Shown: positions 6,761 to 16,038, counted from the first letter of the stretch. The stretch: 33,987 nucleotides of DNA from RGIG4097 sp964637515 (GCA_964637515.1 CAZWUI010000017.1:1-33987), one strand, 5' to 3'. The notes: generated by a model not told the origin, from the sequence alone. Program-made: numbers and translations.

Positions 6761-8158
6761 TCATAAAATAGACTCCACACTTCTTACTTCCTCCCTATTA
6801 CTTCTTACTTCCCGATGATACTCATCGTCGGGCAACGCTCCTTTCCATTTCGTCGTCAGGAAGAAAGCGAAAGACAGAATCGTGCCGACACCCCAACCGA
6901 TAGGCCATGCCCACCAAATTCCGACGTAACCGAGCGGTTTGTAGAGCACTTCAGCAAGTGCGACTCTCAATATCAAATCAGAGAAAGTCGTAACGGCAAA
7001 TCTTCCCATTTTGCCTGCTCCGCGCAATACTCCGTCCGCAACGATTTTGATTGCGATAAGAAAATAAAACGGAGATATGATCGTGAGAAATTTAAGCCCT
7101 GTTTCCAATGCCTCTGTCCCACCTTCTTCAAGGAATACCAGAAGAAGCGGTTTGCCTGCAAGAAGGTAAAGTAGCACGATAGGCACGCACAATATCCACA
7201 CAAATAGCAACCCCGCCTTAAATCCGGGGAGAATACGCTCTGTCTTATTTGCGCCGAGATTTTGCCCGGTGTAGTTGGATATGCCGTTGCCGAGAGTGGT
7301 GAACGAAGTGACGACGAGATTGTTGAGTTTAACGCTTGCCGAATACCCCGCCATAACCGCCTTACCGAATGAATTGACGACGCTTTGGATGATGATATTA
7401 CCGACGGACACGAAGCTCTGTTGCAATATGCTGGGCACTGCGATGACCACTATATCCTTGAATATATGTATATCGAAAATTTTGATTTTGCCTGTCGTTT
7501 TGATCTTTTTGAGTCTGAACAAAACCGCCACGACAGACAACACACAACTGACTCCCTGACAGATGAAAGTCGCCCAAGCAACACCGGCAACGCCCATATG
7601 GAAGGACGCCACGAACAAAATGTCCACGCCTATATTTGCAAGCGATGATATGGCAAGGAAGATAAAGGGAGTTTTGCTATCCCCCATTGCCGAGAAGATA
7701 CCCGTTGAAATGTTGTAGTAAAACACAAACGGCAGCCCCCACACGTAGATGTTGAGATAAAGAAGGGAATCCGCCATGAGGTCTTGCGGAGTGTTGATGA
7801 GAGAAAGCAACAACTCACCACACGTAATACCGAGTACAATCAGAATTACGCAAAGGACGCTACCCGAAATCCAAGTCGTAAATACGGCAGTTTTCATATT
7901 TTCAAACTTCTTCGCGCCGAAGAGTTTAGACACCACGACCGAGCAACCTATGTTGCAACCGAATGCAAACGCAATGAAAATGAGAGTTATCTCATAGGAG
8001 TTTCCGACGGCGGCAAGTGCGTCGTTGCCGATGAATTTTCCCGCAACAAAACTGTCTGCGAGATTGTAGAGTTGTTGAAAGATGATACTGCCAAACAACG
8101 GCAGACAAAATTTCCATATGACGCTAAGCGGTTTTCCGACTGTTAAGTCCTTTTCCAT
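6761..8158 (-). CDS. MATE family multidrug/sodium antiporter (copy 1)
   Basis: A 465-residue integral membrane protein of the MATE family (NorM/MepA/DinF-like), which exports drugs or metabolites in exchange for Na+ or H+. Twelve hydrophobic segments can be traced in two similar halves. The N-terminus KPLSVIWKFCLPLFGSIIFQ and the LYNLADSFVAGKFIG segment are typical of the first helices; the second half repeats the pattern with IAVPSILQQSFVSVGNIIIQ. Length fits the family. It has its own consensus promoter. A second MATE gene at 23445 is clearly different in sequence, so they are not recent duplicates. The substrate cannot be deduced. Confidence 0.9.
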   Translation of the reverse strand: MEKDLTVGKPLSVIWKFCLPLFGSIIFQQLYNLADSFVAGKFIGNDALAAVGNSYEITLIFIAFAFGCNIGCSVVVSKLFGAKKFENMKTAVFTTWISGSVLCVILIVLGITCGELLLSLINTPQDLMADSLLYLNIYVWGLPFVFYYNISTGIFSAMGDSKTPFIFLAISSLANIGVDILFVASFHMGVAGVAWATFICQGVSCVLSVVAVLFRLKKIKTTGKIKIFDIHIFKDIVVIAVPSILQQSFVSVGNIIIQSVVNSFGKAVMAGYSASVKLNNLVVTSFTTLGNGISNYTGQNLGANKTERILPGFKAGLLFVWILCVPIVLLYLLAGKPLLLVFLEEGGTEALETGLKFLTIISPFYFLIAIKIVADGVLRGAGKMGRFAVTTFSDLILRVALAEVLYKPLGYVGIWWAWPIGWGVGTILSFAFFLTTKWKGALPDDEYHREVRSNREEVRSVESIL

Positions 8159-8176
8159 AGATATGCCTCGTAGGTT

Positions 8177-8206
8177 ATTTTAGGCTTTTCGACCGCCGAA
8201 TGTCAA
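8177..8206 (-). promoter_or_regulatory. Promoter of MATE exporter copy 1
   Basis: Minus strand TTGACA (8206-8201), an 18-base spacer, then TAAAAT (8182-8177), ending 18 bases before the ATG. Confidence 0.65.
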
Positions 8207-8280
8207 CCAACTAAAGAAAGCAAATTAAATTATTTCTCTCAATTTTTCAAATCCGTCTATTATCCCAAATCCGCATATGA

Positions 8281-8309
8281 AAAACGAACCGCAGAGACGG
8301 TTCGTTTTT
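8281..8309 (-). terminator. Intrinsic terminator after the SDR gene
   Basis: AAAACGAACCG pairs perfectly with CGGTTCGTTTT around a CAGAGA-type loop, with T-runs on both strands. It lies 32 bases beyond the SDR stop codon. Confidence 0.85.
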
Positions 8310-8341
8310 GGAGTCAAAATGGATTGTTTTGTTTGAATAGA

Positions 8342-9121
8342 TTATTTTGCAAGGTATCTTTCGAGTTTTTTCTTTTCGAGTGCGAGATACGCCCATTTCA
8401 CGGGAGGGCAGATTGCCATAAGCACTTCGGACATGACGAAAAGTTTGGACGGATTGACGTACTTCTTCCCTTTCTCGATGCCTTTGACCATGCATTTTGC
8501 AACGTGTGCGGGTTTTTGGACGGGGAAAGGACGCTCGGTGATCGTTCTGCCACTGCCTTCCGCCGCTTTCTTGAAGAAACCGGTGTCGGTTGCGATAGGA
8601 TAAAGGCAGGTGAGTTGCACGTTCTTTGCCTTTTCGTAGCGAATACCTTCTTGGAAACCTTGCATTGCGAACTTGCTTGCGCTGTAGAGTGCGTAGCCGG
8701 GCATAGCCATCTTGCCGATTGCGGAGACGGTGATTGCGAAGATACCCTTGTTCTGACCGATATATTGGACATATTTCTCGTAGGCGTAGATGGGAGAGAA
8801 AACGTTGACTGCGAAGATTTTTTCGGTTCGCTCCCAGTTGACGTAGTCCACTTTTTCGTAATAGGGGAAGCCTGCGTTTGCGTAGAAAATATCAATTGCG
8901 CCGAGTTTTTCGAGAGCGGTCGCGAAGATATTGTCAACGCCTTCCTTGGTGGAAACGTCGCATTGCATCACGATGACTTTATTTTGGTCGAAAGAGCCAA
9001 GGTTGTTGACGTTGATATCGACTGCGAGAATTTTGTTATCCCCTTGGACGAGGAGTTTCAAGGTTTCAAGACCGATACCGCTATTTGCGCCGGTGAGTAC
9101 GATTTTTTTGCCGCTTATCAT
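8342..9121 (-). CDS. SDR family NAD(P)-dependent oxidoreductase
   Basis: A 259-residue short-chain dehydrogenase/reductase. The nucleotide-binding glycine motif GANSGIG is at 11-17, NAG at 82-84, the catalytic serine in TVSAIG (Ser133) and the YSASK motif with Tyr146 and Lys150. The C-terminal 60 residues (PVKWAYLALEKKKLERYLAK end) suggest a peripheral membrane-associated tail. Aspartate at the end of the second strand (VDIN) hints at NAD preference, which is inference. The substrate is unknown. GGAG lies eight bases before the ATG. It follows coaE by 68 bases with a candidate promoter in between, and a strong terminator closes the unit. Confidence 0.9.
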   Translation of the reverse strand: MISGKKIVLTGANSGIGLETLKLLVQGDNKILAVDINVNNLGSFDQNKVIVMQCDVSTKEGVDNIFATALEKLGAIDIFYANAGFPYYEKVDYVNWERTEKIFAVNVFSPIYAYEKYVQYIGQNKGIFAITVSAIGKMAMPGYALYSASKFAMQGFQEGIRYEKAKNVQLTCLYPIATDTGFFKKAAEGSGRTITERPFPVQKPAHVAKCMVKGIEKGKKYVNPSKLFVMSEVLMAICPPVKWAYLALEKKKLERYLAK

Positions 9122-9159
9122 AATAATCTCCGTAAGTTTATTTGTTATTTATTTGTTTA

Positions 9160-9188
9160 AGTATAATCCATATGTTCAAAAAAAACAA
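9160..9188 (-). promoter_or_regulatory. Candidate promoter of the SDR gene
   Basis: Minus strand TTGTTT (9188-9183), 17 bases, TATACT (9165-9160), in the 68-base gap between coaE and the SDR gene. The -35 lies in a T-run directly after the coaE stop. Confidence 0.45.
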
Positions 9189-9189
9189 G

Positions 9190-9738
9190 TTATTTCTTTT
9201 CTACGAGCATACGACTTGCTTTTTCTTCGAGTTCGAGGATAGTGCCGTCGTTGTCGATGACTGCGGTTGCGACCTTTTCAAGCTCGCTTATAGGCACCTG
9301 TACCGCGATGATTCTTTTTGCTCTGTCCCTATCCACTCCCCTTTTTTCGAGTCTATCGAGGCGGGTGGATAGCGAACAACGGACAAGAATTATTTTGTCG
9401 AACAAGTCGATGACACCGCTTTCAAGGGCAAGGGGCAATTCCACGACCGCATCACCGCACGCACGTATACGCTTGGCGATTTCAGGGTGTGCGAGTGCGT
9501 TGAGTTTGAGCCGCGCGCTATCGTCCGAAAACACGAGTGCGGACAGAGCGGATTTATCCACCTTTCCGTCTTTCACGACTGTGGGGAAAACTTCTTTCAG
9601 TTTCTGAACGTAGTCGGGGGAAGACAACAATTCCGCATTCACTTCGTCTGCGGATAGCGTTGCAAAACCAAGCGATTTTGCAACCGCAAGCACTTCGCTT
9701 TTTCCCGAGCCTATTCCGCCGACTATTGCAATTTTCAT
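9190..9738 (-). CDS. coaE: Dephospho-CoA kinase
   Basis: A 182-residue kinase for the last step of coenzyme A synthesis (dephospho-CoA to CoA). The P-loop GGIGSGKS is at 7-14, LSADEVNAELL follows, then the HPEI segment and the lid region around RDRAKRIIAVQ. The length is somewhat shorter than the common 195-205 residues. I choose the ATG at 9738, which overlaps the polA stop as ATGA; an in-frame start five codons earlier lies inside polA. The polA-coaE pair is a common order in Firmicutes, where fpg often lies between; here fpg is absent. Confidence 0.95.
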   Translation of the reverse strand: MKIAIVGGIGSGKSEVLAVAKSLGFATLSADEVNAELLSSPDYVQKLKEVFPTVVKDGKVDKSALSALVFSDDSARLKLNALAHPEIAKRIRACGDAVVELPLALESGVIDLFDKIILVRCSLSTRLDRLEKRGVDRDRAKRIIAVQVPISELEKVATAVIDNDGTILELEEKASRMLVEKK

Positions 9739-12242
9739 TTCAAGTCGCTCCACTTTTTACCCTCGACCGCTTCTGCGATAAGGGGTACGCGCAAGGAAAC
9801 GGCGTTTTCCATTTCCTCTTGCAGAATTTTTTTGACTTCGTCTTTTTCGTCGGTGGCGGCGTCTACGATGAGTTCGTCGTGAACTTGGAGAATCATCTTC
9901 GACTTCATCCCTTCCAACCGTTTTTCGACTCTTATCATTGCAAGTTTGATGATATCTGCCGCCGAGCCTTGCAAAGGGGTATTCTTCGCCATACGCTCCG
10001 CCGCAGAGCGCACGAGATAATTGGATGCGTTGATGTCCGACAAATTTCTTCTACGACCGAGAAGGGTAACTGCATATCCGTGCTCTTTTGCAAACGCAAC
10101 GTTTGAATCAAGATATTCTTTGACGGTGGGATAGGTTTCGAAATATCTTTCGATAAACTCTCTTGCCTTGTATTTCGGAATATCGAGATTTTCAGCAAGA
10201 CCGAAGTCGCTCATGCCGTAGATGATGCCGAAATTGACCGCTTTTGCATCTCGTCTTTGAGCGGGGGTAACTTCGTCCTGCGGTATGCCGAGAATTTGAG
10301 ATGCGGTCATAGCGTGAATATCGTCCGCGCGGTTGTACGCTTCAATCAGTTTTTCGTCCCCGCTGAAATGCGCGAGCAAACGAAGTTCGATTTGACTGTA
10401 GTCCGCAGAAATCAAAACGTTGTCCCCGCTTGCGACGAAAGCGCTCTTGACGTCCTTCGACTCTTCGCTGCGGACGGGAATATTCTGCAAATTGGGATTG
10501 GTGCTTGAAAGTCTACCCGTCGTGGTGATGCACTGATTAAATTCCGTATGGATTTTTCCCCTGCTGACGAGCGGTTGCAAACCGACGACGTAAGTGGACA
10601 GGAGTTTGTTATATCTTCTCCACTCAAGGATAAGGGGAATGACGGGATGCTCTTCGACGAGCCCCGACAAAACTTCTTCCCCGACGGAGTAACCCGTCTT
10701 TGTTTTCTTGCCGTGTTTCAAACCGAGTTTTTCAAAGAGGACTTCACCGAGTTGCTTTGGTGATGCTACGTTAAACTCAAACCCGACCGCCGAATAAATG
10801 CGTTTCGTCAAGTCGTCGACTATGTCCGTATACTTGACTTTGAGAGCGTCGAGTCGTTCGGCCTCGACCGAAAAACCTCTTTCTTCCATTTTGCCGAGAA
10901 CAACCGAAAGTGGTTGTTCAACGTCGTAAAAGAGTCGATCAAGTCCCGATTCTGCGATTTGCGTCTTGAGTTCTTCTGCGTAGAAATATAGTTCCGCCGC
11001 ACCGATTTCAAGCCCTTCCGCACCAAGTACTGCGTCAATTGATTTGATGGGTGCGCTTTGTCTAACTAGGTGCGTCGCTATCATCACGTCGAAAAAGTCC
11101 TTGCCTTCCAAGCCGTAATTTTTGCGTAGCGACTTTGAGTCATAGCAAACGAGAGTCTTTGTTTTGACGAGATTTTTGACTTCTTCGAGTGCACTGTCAA
11201 AGGTCATATCCGCAAACAAATCTTCTCCGCATGACACGACGTATTCCACTTCTCCGTCAACCGAAAACGTGATTTTGTCACCGATTAGGACAGCGACTTT
11301 CTCCCCTGTCATCTTCTCTTTTATGCCGTCAATGGAAGTGATTTCTTCTTTGATGGTTTCGTGACTACGCACGGGTGCGCTCGTTTCTCCTTCTTCGAAT
11401 TGCATGGACGACACGAGAGAATTGAGTTCGAGTTCTTGGAGCATAGTCTTGACTTCTGCGGGAAATACCGCGGTGAATGCCATGTCGTCAAGAGTGCACT
11501 CAACCGGCACGTCGCGGTCAATTGTCGCAAGTGTGCGCGAAAGGAGTGCTACGTCCTTTCCGTTTCTGACCGACTCGCCGAGTTTGCCAGGGATTTCGTC
11601 CGCGTGCGCAAGCACTTCGTCAAGACTGCCGTATTTGTCGAGCAAGTCTTTTGCGGTCTTTTCGCCGACTCCTTTTATCCCGGGAATATTGTCCGACGGA
11701 TCTCCGCGGAGCGCCTTATAGTCGATGAATTTTTCCACGGTGAAACCGTCTGCAAGCAGACTTTCAGGTGTGACTTCGACGATGTCCGTAACCCCTTTTC
11801 TCGTCCAGAAAATGCGAGTTGTATCGCCGACTAGTTGGAAACTATCCCTATCCCCCGTGACGATGACGGTATCCGCGTCGAAACGCTTTGAAAGGGTGCC
11901 GAGAATATCGTCCGCTTCGTAGCCTTCCAAACTCACGACTTTGAAACGCATAGCGGTCAAAAGTTCTTTGAGAGGTTCAACCTGCATAGCGAGTTCGACG
12001 TCCATAGGTTTTCGCGTAGCCTTGTAGCCGTCGAACATTTTGTGTCTAAACGTAGGCGCTTTCAAGTCGAAAGCGACTGCGATATGAGTGGGTTTTTGTT
12101 CTTTTACGAGTTTTGAGACGAGGCGCAAGAAACCAAAAATCGCACCCGTATACATACCCTTTGAGGTTTTCAGACCGGGAAGGGCGTGATAGGCGCGATG
12201 TAACAAACTATTGCCGTCTATTAAAATTATTTTGTCAGACAT
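9735..12242 (-). CDS. polA: DNA polymerase I
   Basis: An 835-residue DNA polymerase I for repair and Okazaki-fragment processing. Residues 1-290 are the 5'-3' exonuclease (DGNSLLHRAYHALP, EADDILG, DKYGSLDEVL helix-hairpin-helix). The polymerase domain at the C-terminus shows motif A (SADYSQIELRLLAHFSGDE), motif B (RRDAKAVNFGIIYG) and motif C (QVHDELIV). The middle region occupies the place of the proofreading 3'-5' exonuclease but lacks the DxE metal-binding motif: at that strand I read EKVAVLIGDK. Proofreading is therefore likely lost, as in Taq and Bacillus Pol I. The start overlaps the upstream patatin gene by one base (TAATG). Confidence 0.97.
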   Translation of the reverse strand: MSDKIILIDGNSLLHRAYHALPGLKTSKGMYTGAIFGFLRLVSKLVKEQKPTHIAVAFDLKAPTFRHKMFDGYKATRKPMDVELAMQVEPLKELLTAMRFKVVSLEGYEADDILGTLSKRFDADTVIVTGDRDSFQLVGDTTRIFWTRKGVTDIVEVTPESLLADGFTVEKFIDYKALRGDPSDNIPGIKGVGEKTAKDLLDKYGSLDEVLAHADEIPGKLGESVRNGKDVALLSRTLATIDRDVPVECTLDDMAFTAVFPAEVKTMLQELELNSLVSSMQFEEGETSAPVRSHETIKEEITSIDGIKEKMTGEKVAVLIGDKITFSVDGEVEYVVSCGEDLFADMTFDSALEEVKNLVKTKTLVCYDSKSLRKNYGLEGKDFFDVMIATHLVRQSAPIKSIDAVLGAEGLEIGAAELYFYAEELKTQIAESGLDRLFYDVEQPLSVVLGKMEERGFSVEAERLDALKVKYTDIVDDLTKRIYSAVGFEFNVASPKQLGEVLFEKLGLKHGKKTKTGYSVGEEVLSGLVEEHPVIPLILEWRRYNKLLSTYVVGLQPLVSRGKIHTEFNQCITTTGRLSSTNPNLQNIPVRSEESKDVKSAFVASGDNVLISADYSQIELRLLAHFSGDEKLIEAYNRADDIHAMTASQILGIPQDEVTPAQRRDAKAVNFGIIYGMSDFGLAENLDIPKYKAREFIERYFETYPTVKEYLDSNVAFAKEHGYAVTLLGRRRNLSDINASNYLVRSAAERMAKNTPLQGSAADIIKLAMIRVEKRLEGMKSKMILQVHDELIVDAATDEKDEVKKILQEEMENAVSLRVPLIAEAVEGKKWSDLK

Positions 12243-13054
12243 TATTCGTTGTAGGGCAAAATCAACCCGGCGTCGAGCAGGCGCATAGCGTCGTCGTAGC
12301 CTTGTTTGCGCATTTTGCCGAATTTCTCCTCATTGAACGCCATTGCAAGACCGAGGTCGTTGCGGGGCATGATATAAGTTATATCCAAATCATCCCTTTC
12401 AATACTGCGTTTGGGGGGTTTGGATTCGACGTTGGTGCGGATGACGATGAGTTTCTTATACCCTTGACGAGCGAGAAGATTGATAGGCATATTGTCGTAG
12501 ACACCGCCGTCGATATATTTCACGCCGTCGATGATTTTGGGCGGAAAAATCGGAAAAGATGCTGATGCGATGACAAAATCGACGAGTTGACCTTCGGGGA
12601 TTTCTTCCTTCATCAATTCGACGGGTTTCATATTGGTAATATCGTAAGTGACAAGGCCGAAGTCGAGTTTGGAATTTCTGACCTTGCTTTCATCCAAACG
12701 CTCGTAGAGCCACTTTTCACTCTTGATATAAGAATCCTTTATGACTTCGCGCAGATTGGTGAGTTTTTTGCCGGCGTAGGTCATCATATCGAGATCGAAG
12801 TCCTTATTTCTAAACTTGCAAATCCAATCGGTATCGATATCGAACACGGTGCTGAAAGTGACTTCGTCCCAAAGCTTGGACATTTTTTCCACGCCCTCGG
12901 ACACGAGAACAGCCCCGTTGGCCGCACCGATAGAAGTGCCTGCAACGCCGTCGAAAACGACGCCCGCTTCATAGAGCGCTGCGATTGCGCCCATTTGATA
13001 GACGCCTTTTGCTCCGCCTCCTTCAAGTATCAAACCGAGTTTTTCTCTTTGCAT
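12242..13054 (-). CDS. Patatin-like phospholipase
   Basis: A 270-residue patatin-family lipid acyl hydrolase. It has the oxyanion-hole motif EGGGAKGVYQMG (11-22), the nucleophile elbow GTSIG with Ser41, and the DGG motif with the dyad aspartate Asp182. No signal peptide is visible, so it should act in the cytoplasm or at the inner membrane face, probably on phospholipids (similar to B. subtilis YqhO and relatives). A GGAG site precedes the ATG. It lies between the second Ig-like protein (62 bases upstream) and polA (one-base overlap), so it may be co-transcribed with both. Confidence 0.92.
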   Translation of the reverse strand: MQREKLGLILEGGGAKGVYQMGAIAALYEAGVVFDGVAGTSIGAANGAVLVSEGVEKMSKLWDEVTFSTVFDIDTDWICKFRNKDFDLDMMTYAGKKLTNLREVIKDSYIKSEKWLYERLDESKVRNSKLDFGLVTYDITNMKPVELMKEEIPEGQLVDFVIASASFPIFPPKIIDGVKYIDGGVYDNMPINLLARQGYKKLIVIRTNVESKPPKRSIERDDLDITYIMPRNDLGLAMAFNEEKFGKMRKQGYDDAMRLLDAGLILPYNE

Positions 13055-13116
13055 TTTCTGCTCCTATGTTCCGCACGCAAGATTTTACGTGCTTATTTGT
13101 GCTGATAAACCGCCTT

Positions 13117-15780
13117 TTAGTAATTTCCGTGCAATCTTGCGATGAGTTTGTTATTGATGACGTAAGTCTTTTCGGGAAGGATATCTTCGACGGTATTCTT
13201 GTAGGTGTAAAGGTACACGGGGTTTGCGAGCAAGTTCTCGAATCCCTCCAAAATATCACTCGTGACGTAGGTTATTCTTTCGTCTTCGAAGTCACATTCA
13301 AGATAGGTCGGGTATTTCACGCCGTTGCTCATAAAGCCGATCAAGAACCATTGTTTGCGGTTGTAGTTCAAACGATATTGTTCGATACTCTTGTCGAGAA
13401 GTTTGTCTCGAAGAACAGCGTTGATACCTTGTGTAAGAGCGACTTCCGCATTACTCGAACCGAGGACGTCGGCGGGGAGCAAGTTCATGGAATCTATGCT
13501 CTGCCAGTTGTAGATATCAAGGAACCCTTCTTGTTTGAAGAAAGTATTTTTGCCTTGTGCAAAAAGTTCTTCGCGTTTTTCGGGGTTATCGGGCAAGAAA
13601 CTCTTATATTCCAAACTCAAACTCATACCGGTAAGGTTTGACATAATTATGTTTCTCGTAGTGAGTTTCGTATATCCGACGGTGACGTCATCTCCGTCCA
13701 CCCATGCTTCGGTCGGCGTGAAAATTCCGGTGCCCTTTGCGTTGCGGAAAATACAACCTTCAATGGTGGTTTCAGCGGTGAAAATTTTGAAGAGATTGTA
13801 TGCGTTTTCGAAGATACAATATTCCGCTCTCGTATTGTCAAGAAAGGCGTAATTTCCATCCACGTAATCGCCGTGACTGTGCCCGGTCAAGCCGTACATA
13901 ATGCAAGTGCCTTGCAGGTCTTCAGTGTCGTCAGCGGTGATAACGTCTTGTGCTGTTCTGTTTGCGCGGAAAACGCCGTTGGACACAAAGGAATTGCTTT
14001 CGTTACAAATCATGAGTGCGGCATCCGTATTTAAAAGTTGCCCTTGCGCTGCGGAGAGCATAAAGCCGTTGCCGTAGTAACCGCGAGAGTTTTGCACCAC
14101 GGGGTCGCAGGTGGAGATGGTCGGATCAATCTCAATATCCGCCGACACGCACACGTTGAGTTTGTCGCCGGTGCCTGCCATCAAGGTTGCGAAGTCGCTT
14201 GCTTCGACACCGTTTACGACTTTGATTTCAACGGTATCGGTGGAAAGTTCACGATTTGCAAACTTCGGATATTTCGCACTGACTTTGACAGTGAGAGCAG
14301 TTTTTTCGGTCACTTTGTCGTGGTTGAAGTTAAGGCGATTGCTCACGAAATACGCCTTGTCGGTGGTCTCACCGTTTTCGTAAACTGCGAAGTCGAAAGC
14401 ATCGTAGAACACCTTTTGATCGGTTGCGGGAGGTGTGGGGAGCAAAATTGCCACGTCGATATAGTTTGCCACGACGTCGTGATTCGCCGCAATGTTTTTA
14501 TATCTCAAAGTGGGAATCACGTATTCGAGCGCAAGACCTGCTTTGGAAAATTCCTTTTTGGTGTCGTCTATGATGACGGAAGCGACGGTATTTCTGACGT
14601 TGATAGTGATTTCGTCGCTAAATGCGCCGACTGTCACGGTGACTTTGACAAGTCCTTCATTCAAAGCGGAAAGGATTCCGTTTCCGTCCACGGTTGCGAC
14701 TCTGTCATTGTCGACAGACCAACTTGCGACGATTTCATCCGACTTGAAAGCACTCTTCCAAACCGCTTGAAGTGCGAGTTTGTCCCCGACGGAGAAGACG
14801 AAACTTTCTCTCTCTTCGTCGTATGCGTAGAGATTTTTGTTCTTGATTTGCATGCCGTCCGTGACGGTCAAGGTGCAAACTCCGTTTGCGGTTTCAAAAT
14901 TCGCTTCGGTCTTGTCGTCGGCAATGACGATATATTCTCCGTCAATCGTGCAGTTGACCGTGTTGATAATATCGCTTGCATTCACACCGAATGCGGAGAG
15001 TGCGATTCGTCTTTCGTGAGTTGCGACGTCTGCGCCGAGCAGAGTCACGTTTTTCTCAACGGTGATTTCATAAGGTGCGCTGTCGATATATTCTTCGTCT
15101 GACGTATATACGCGCGCTATGACGGTTGCGGAGCCTGCTTTGAAAGCGTTGACCGCGCCGTTTGCGTCAACCGTCAAAACGTTTTCATCCGACGAAATCC
15201 ATTCGGTCTTTTTGGTGATAGCGTCCACGGGAGTCAATTCGACGGAAAGCAAAATGTTTTCGTTTTCTTTCAAACTGTTTGCGCCTTTGACTGCGACTGC
15301 GCTGAGTTTGCCGTCATTGACGATGACTGCGCAGTATGCGGACTTTTCACCGACACGGCATTCGAGCGTGAAACTGCAACTTGCGTTGACTCTGAATTTA
15401 CCGCTATTGTTGCTATCGACGTAGTTGCCTTCGTCATCCGACATAAACGCAACCCTACTGTTTTTCGCATTTTCTTCGCCGTAGAGATTGACGCAATCTT
15501 CATAATAAGACTCATATTCTCCATCATAGCAAGAGACGCCTCCGGAGATACTCCATTCTCTCGTCGTATTGGATGCCTTTTCGGGCAAGACGGTAGTTGT
15601 CAGATAGTCGTTGATATCGTAGACTTCACGGCTGATGGATACGGTGACGCTATTCGTGCTGATTATGACTTCTTCGACGCCTATGTGCATATTAGCGGAC
15701 ACGACGACGGACACAAGGGACACGACCAGCATAATGATGACGGGTATTATGATTAAGATTCCGATGGTTACTTTCTTCAT
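13117..15780 (-). CDS. Large anchored surface protein A: Ig-like (BIG2) domains and beta-helix-like region
   Basis: An 887-residue protein. It begins MKKVTIG followed by about 22 hydrophobic residues (positions 7-28), a signal anchor or signal peptide, after which the rest should be outside the membrane. BIG2-type immunoglobulin folds are visible at about 190-250 (WISSDENVLTVDANGAVNAF) and about 345-395 (ATVDGNGILSALNEGLVKV). From about 530 to 730 short repeats such as NGVFRANRT, AEYCIFENAYN and EGCIFRNAKGTGI suggest a right-handed beta-helix, as in pectate-lyase-like surface proteins; no catalytic motif can be assigned. The end is RLHGNY. It has no LPXTG motif. It is the paralogue of the gene at 16090 and shares a 461-nt identical block with it. 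The start has GGAG five bases upstream. Confidence 0.75.
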   Translation of the reverse strand: MKKVTIGILIIIPVIIMLVVSLVSVVVSANMHIGVEEVIISTNSVTVSISREVYDINDYLTTTVLPEKASNTTREWSISGGVSCYDGEYESYYEDCVNLYGEENAKNSRVAFMSDDEGNYVDSNNSGKFRVNASCSFTLECRVGEKSAYCAVIVNDGKLSAVAVKGANSLKENENILLSVELTPVDAITKKTEWISSDENVLTVDANGAVNAFKAGSATVIARVYTSDEEYIDSAPYEITVEKNVTLLGADVATHERRIALSAFGVNASDIINTVNCTIDGEYIVIADDKTEANFETANGVCTLTVTDGMQIKNKNLYAYDEERESFVFSVGDKLALQAVWKSAFKSDEIVASWSVDNDRVATVDGNGILSALNEGLVKVTVTVGAFSDEITINVRNTVASVIIDDTKKEFSKAGLALEYVIPTLRYKNIAANHDVVANYIDVAILLPTPPATDQKVFYDAFDFAVYENGETTDKAYFVSNRLNFNHDKVTEKTALTVKVSAKYPKFANRELSTDTVEIKVVNGVEASDFATLMAGTGDKLNVCVSADIEIDPTISTCDPVVQNSRGYYGNGFMLSAAQGQLLNTDAALMICNESNSFVSNGVFRANRTAQDVITADDTEDLQGTCIMYGLTGHSHGDYVDGNYAFLDNTRAEYCIFENAYNLFKIFTAETTIEGCIFRNAKGTGIFTPTEAWVDGDDVTVGYTKLTTRNIIMSNLTGMSLSLEYKSFLPDNPEKREELFAQGKNTFFKQEGFLDIYNWQSIDSMNLLPADVLGSSNAEVALTQGINAVLRDKLLDKSIEQYRLNYNRKQWFLIGFMSNGVKYPTYLECDFEDERITYVTSDILEGFENLLANPVYLYTYKNTVEDILPEKTYVINNKLIARLHGNY
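14729..15189 (-). repeat. 461-nt block identical to 17762-18222
   Basis: Read line by line, these 461 bases equal 17762-18222 without any difference I could find, at a constant offset of 3033. Nine more bases match beyond a single mismatch at 14728. On both sides the two genes diverge sharply. The block encodes one BIG2 domain and the linker to the next. Direct repeats of this length are substrates for recombination. Confidence 0.9.
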
Positions 15781-15965
15781 ATATCTCCGTTATATAACGC
15801 GCACGCGGGAGCGATTGCGCCATAATAAAGTGTTTCAATCCGCAAGAGTAAAAACTCTTATTGCGAGTGGTTTTTTGACGACGAGAGCGATTTGCGCTCG
15901 TCGTCAAAGTTGCTATTTGGTTTGTTTCATTTCACTATTATCGGTTTTTATCCACGCATTTTGAG
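15781..15965 (-). promoter_or_regulatory. Structured leader region upstream of surface protein A
   Basis: Two strong hairpins lie in the gap before protein A. One is at 15841-15865 (CGCAA and GAGT paired with ACTC and TTGCG). The other is at 15874-15908 (TTTGACGACGAG...GCG paired with GCG...CTCGTCGTCAAA). Neither is followed by a T-run on the minus strand, so they are not plain terminators. They may be an attenuator, a processing site or a mRNA stabiliser. No promoter matching the consensus is clear. Confidence 0.35.
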
Positions 15966-15967
15966 CG

Positions 15968-16038
15968 GATAAACCGCTTTTTAGTAGTTTCCGTGCAATC
16001 TTGCGATGAGTTTGTTGTTCACCTTATATTCTTTGTTT
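15968..16038 (-). pseudogene. Orphan C-terminal tail of a third Ig/beta-helix paralogue
   Basis: On the minus strand this stretch translates to LANKEYKVNNKLIARLHGNY and a stop. The last 13 residues equal the C-terminus of protein A apart from one position. The DNA homology runs through the stop codon into the 3' flank: 15968-16017 matches 13104-13153 at 47 of 50 bases. It lies directly behind the stop codon of protein B, whose own C-terminus is different. It is best read as the remains of a deleted tandem copy, or as the original end of protein B. Confidence 0.8.

Noticed and set aside
14038..15102. 354-residue plus-strand frame across surface protein A
   Set aside because: Shadow of the paralogue pair; part of it recurs at 17800 only because the underlying DNA block is duplicated.
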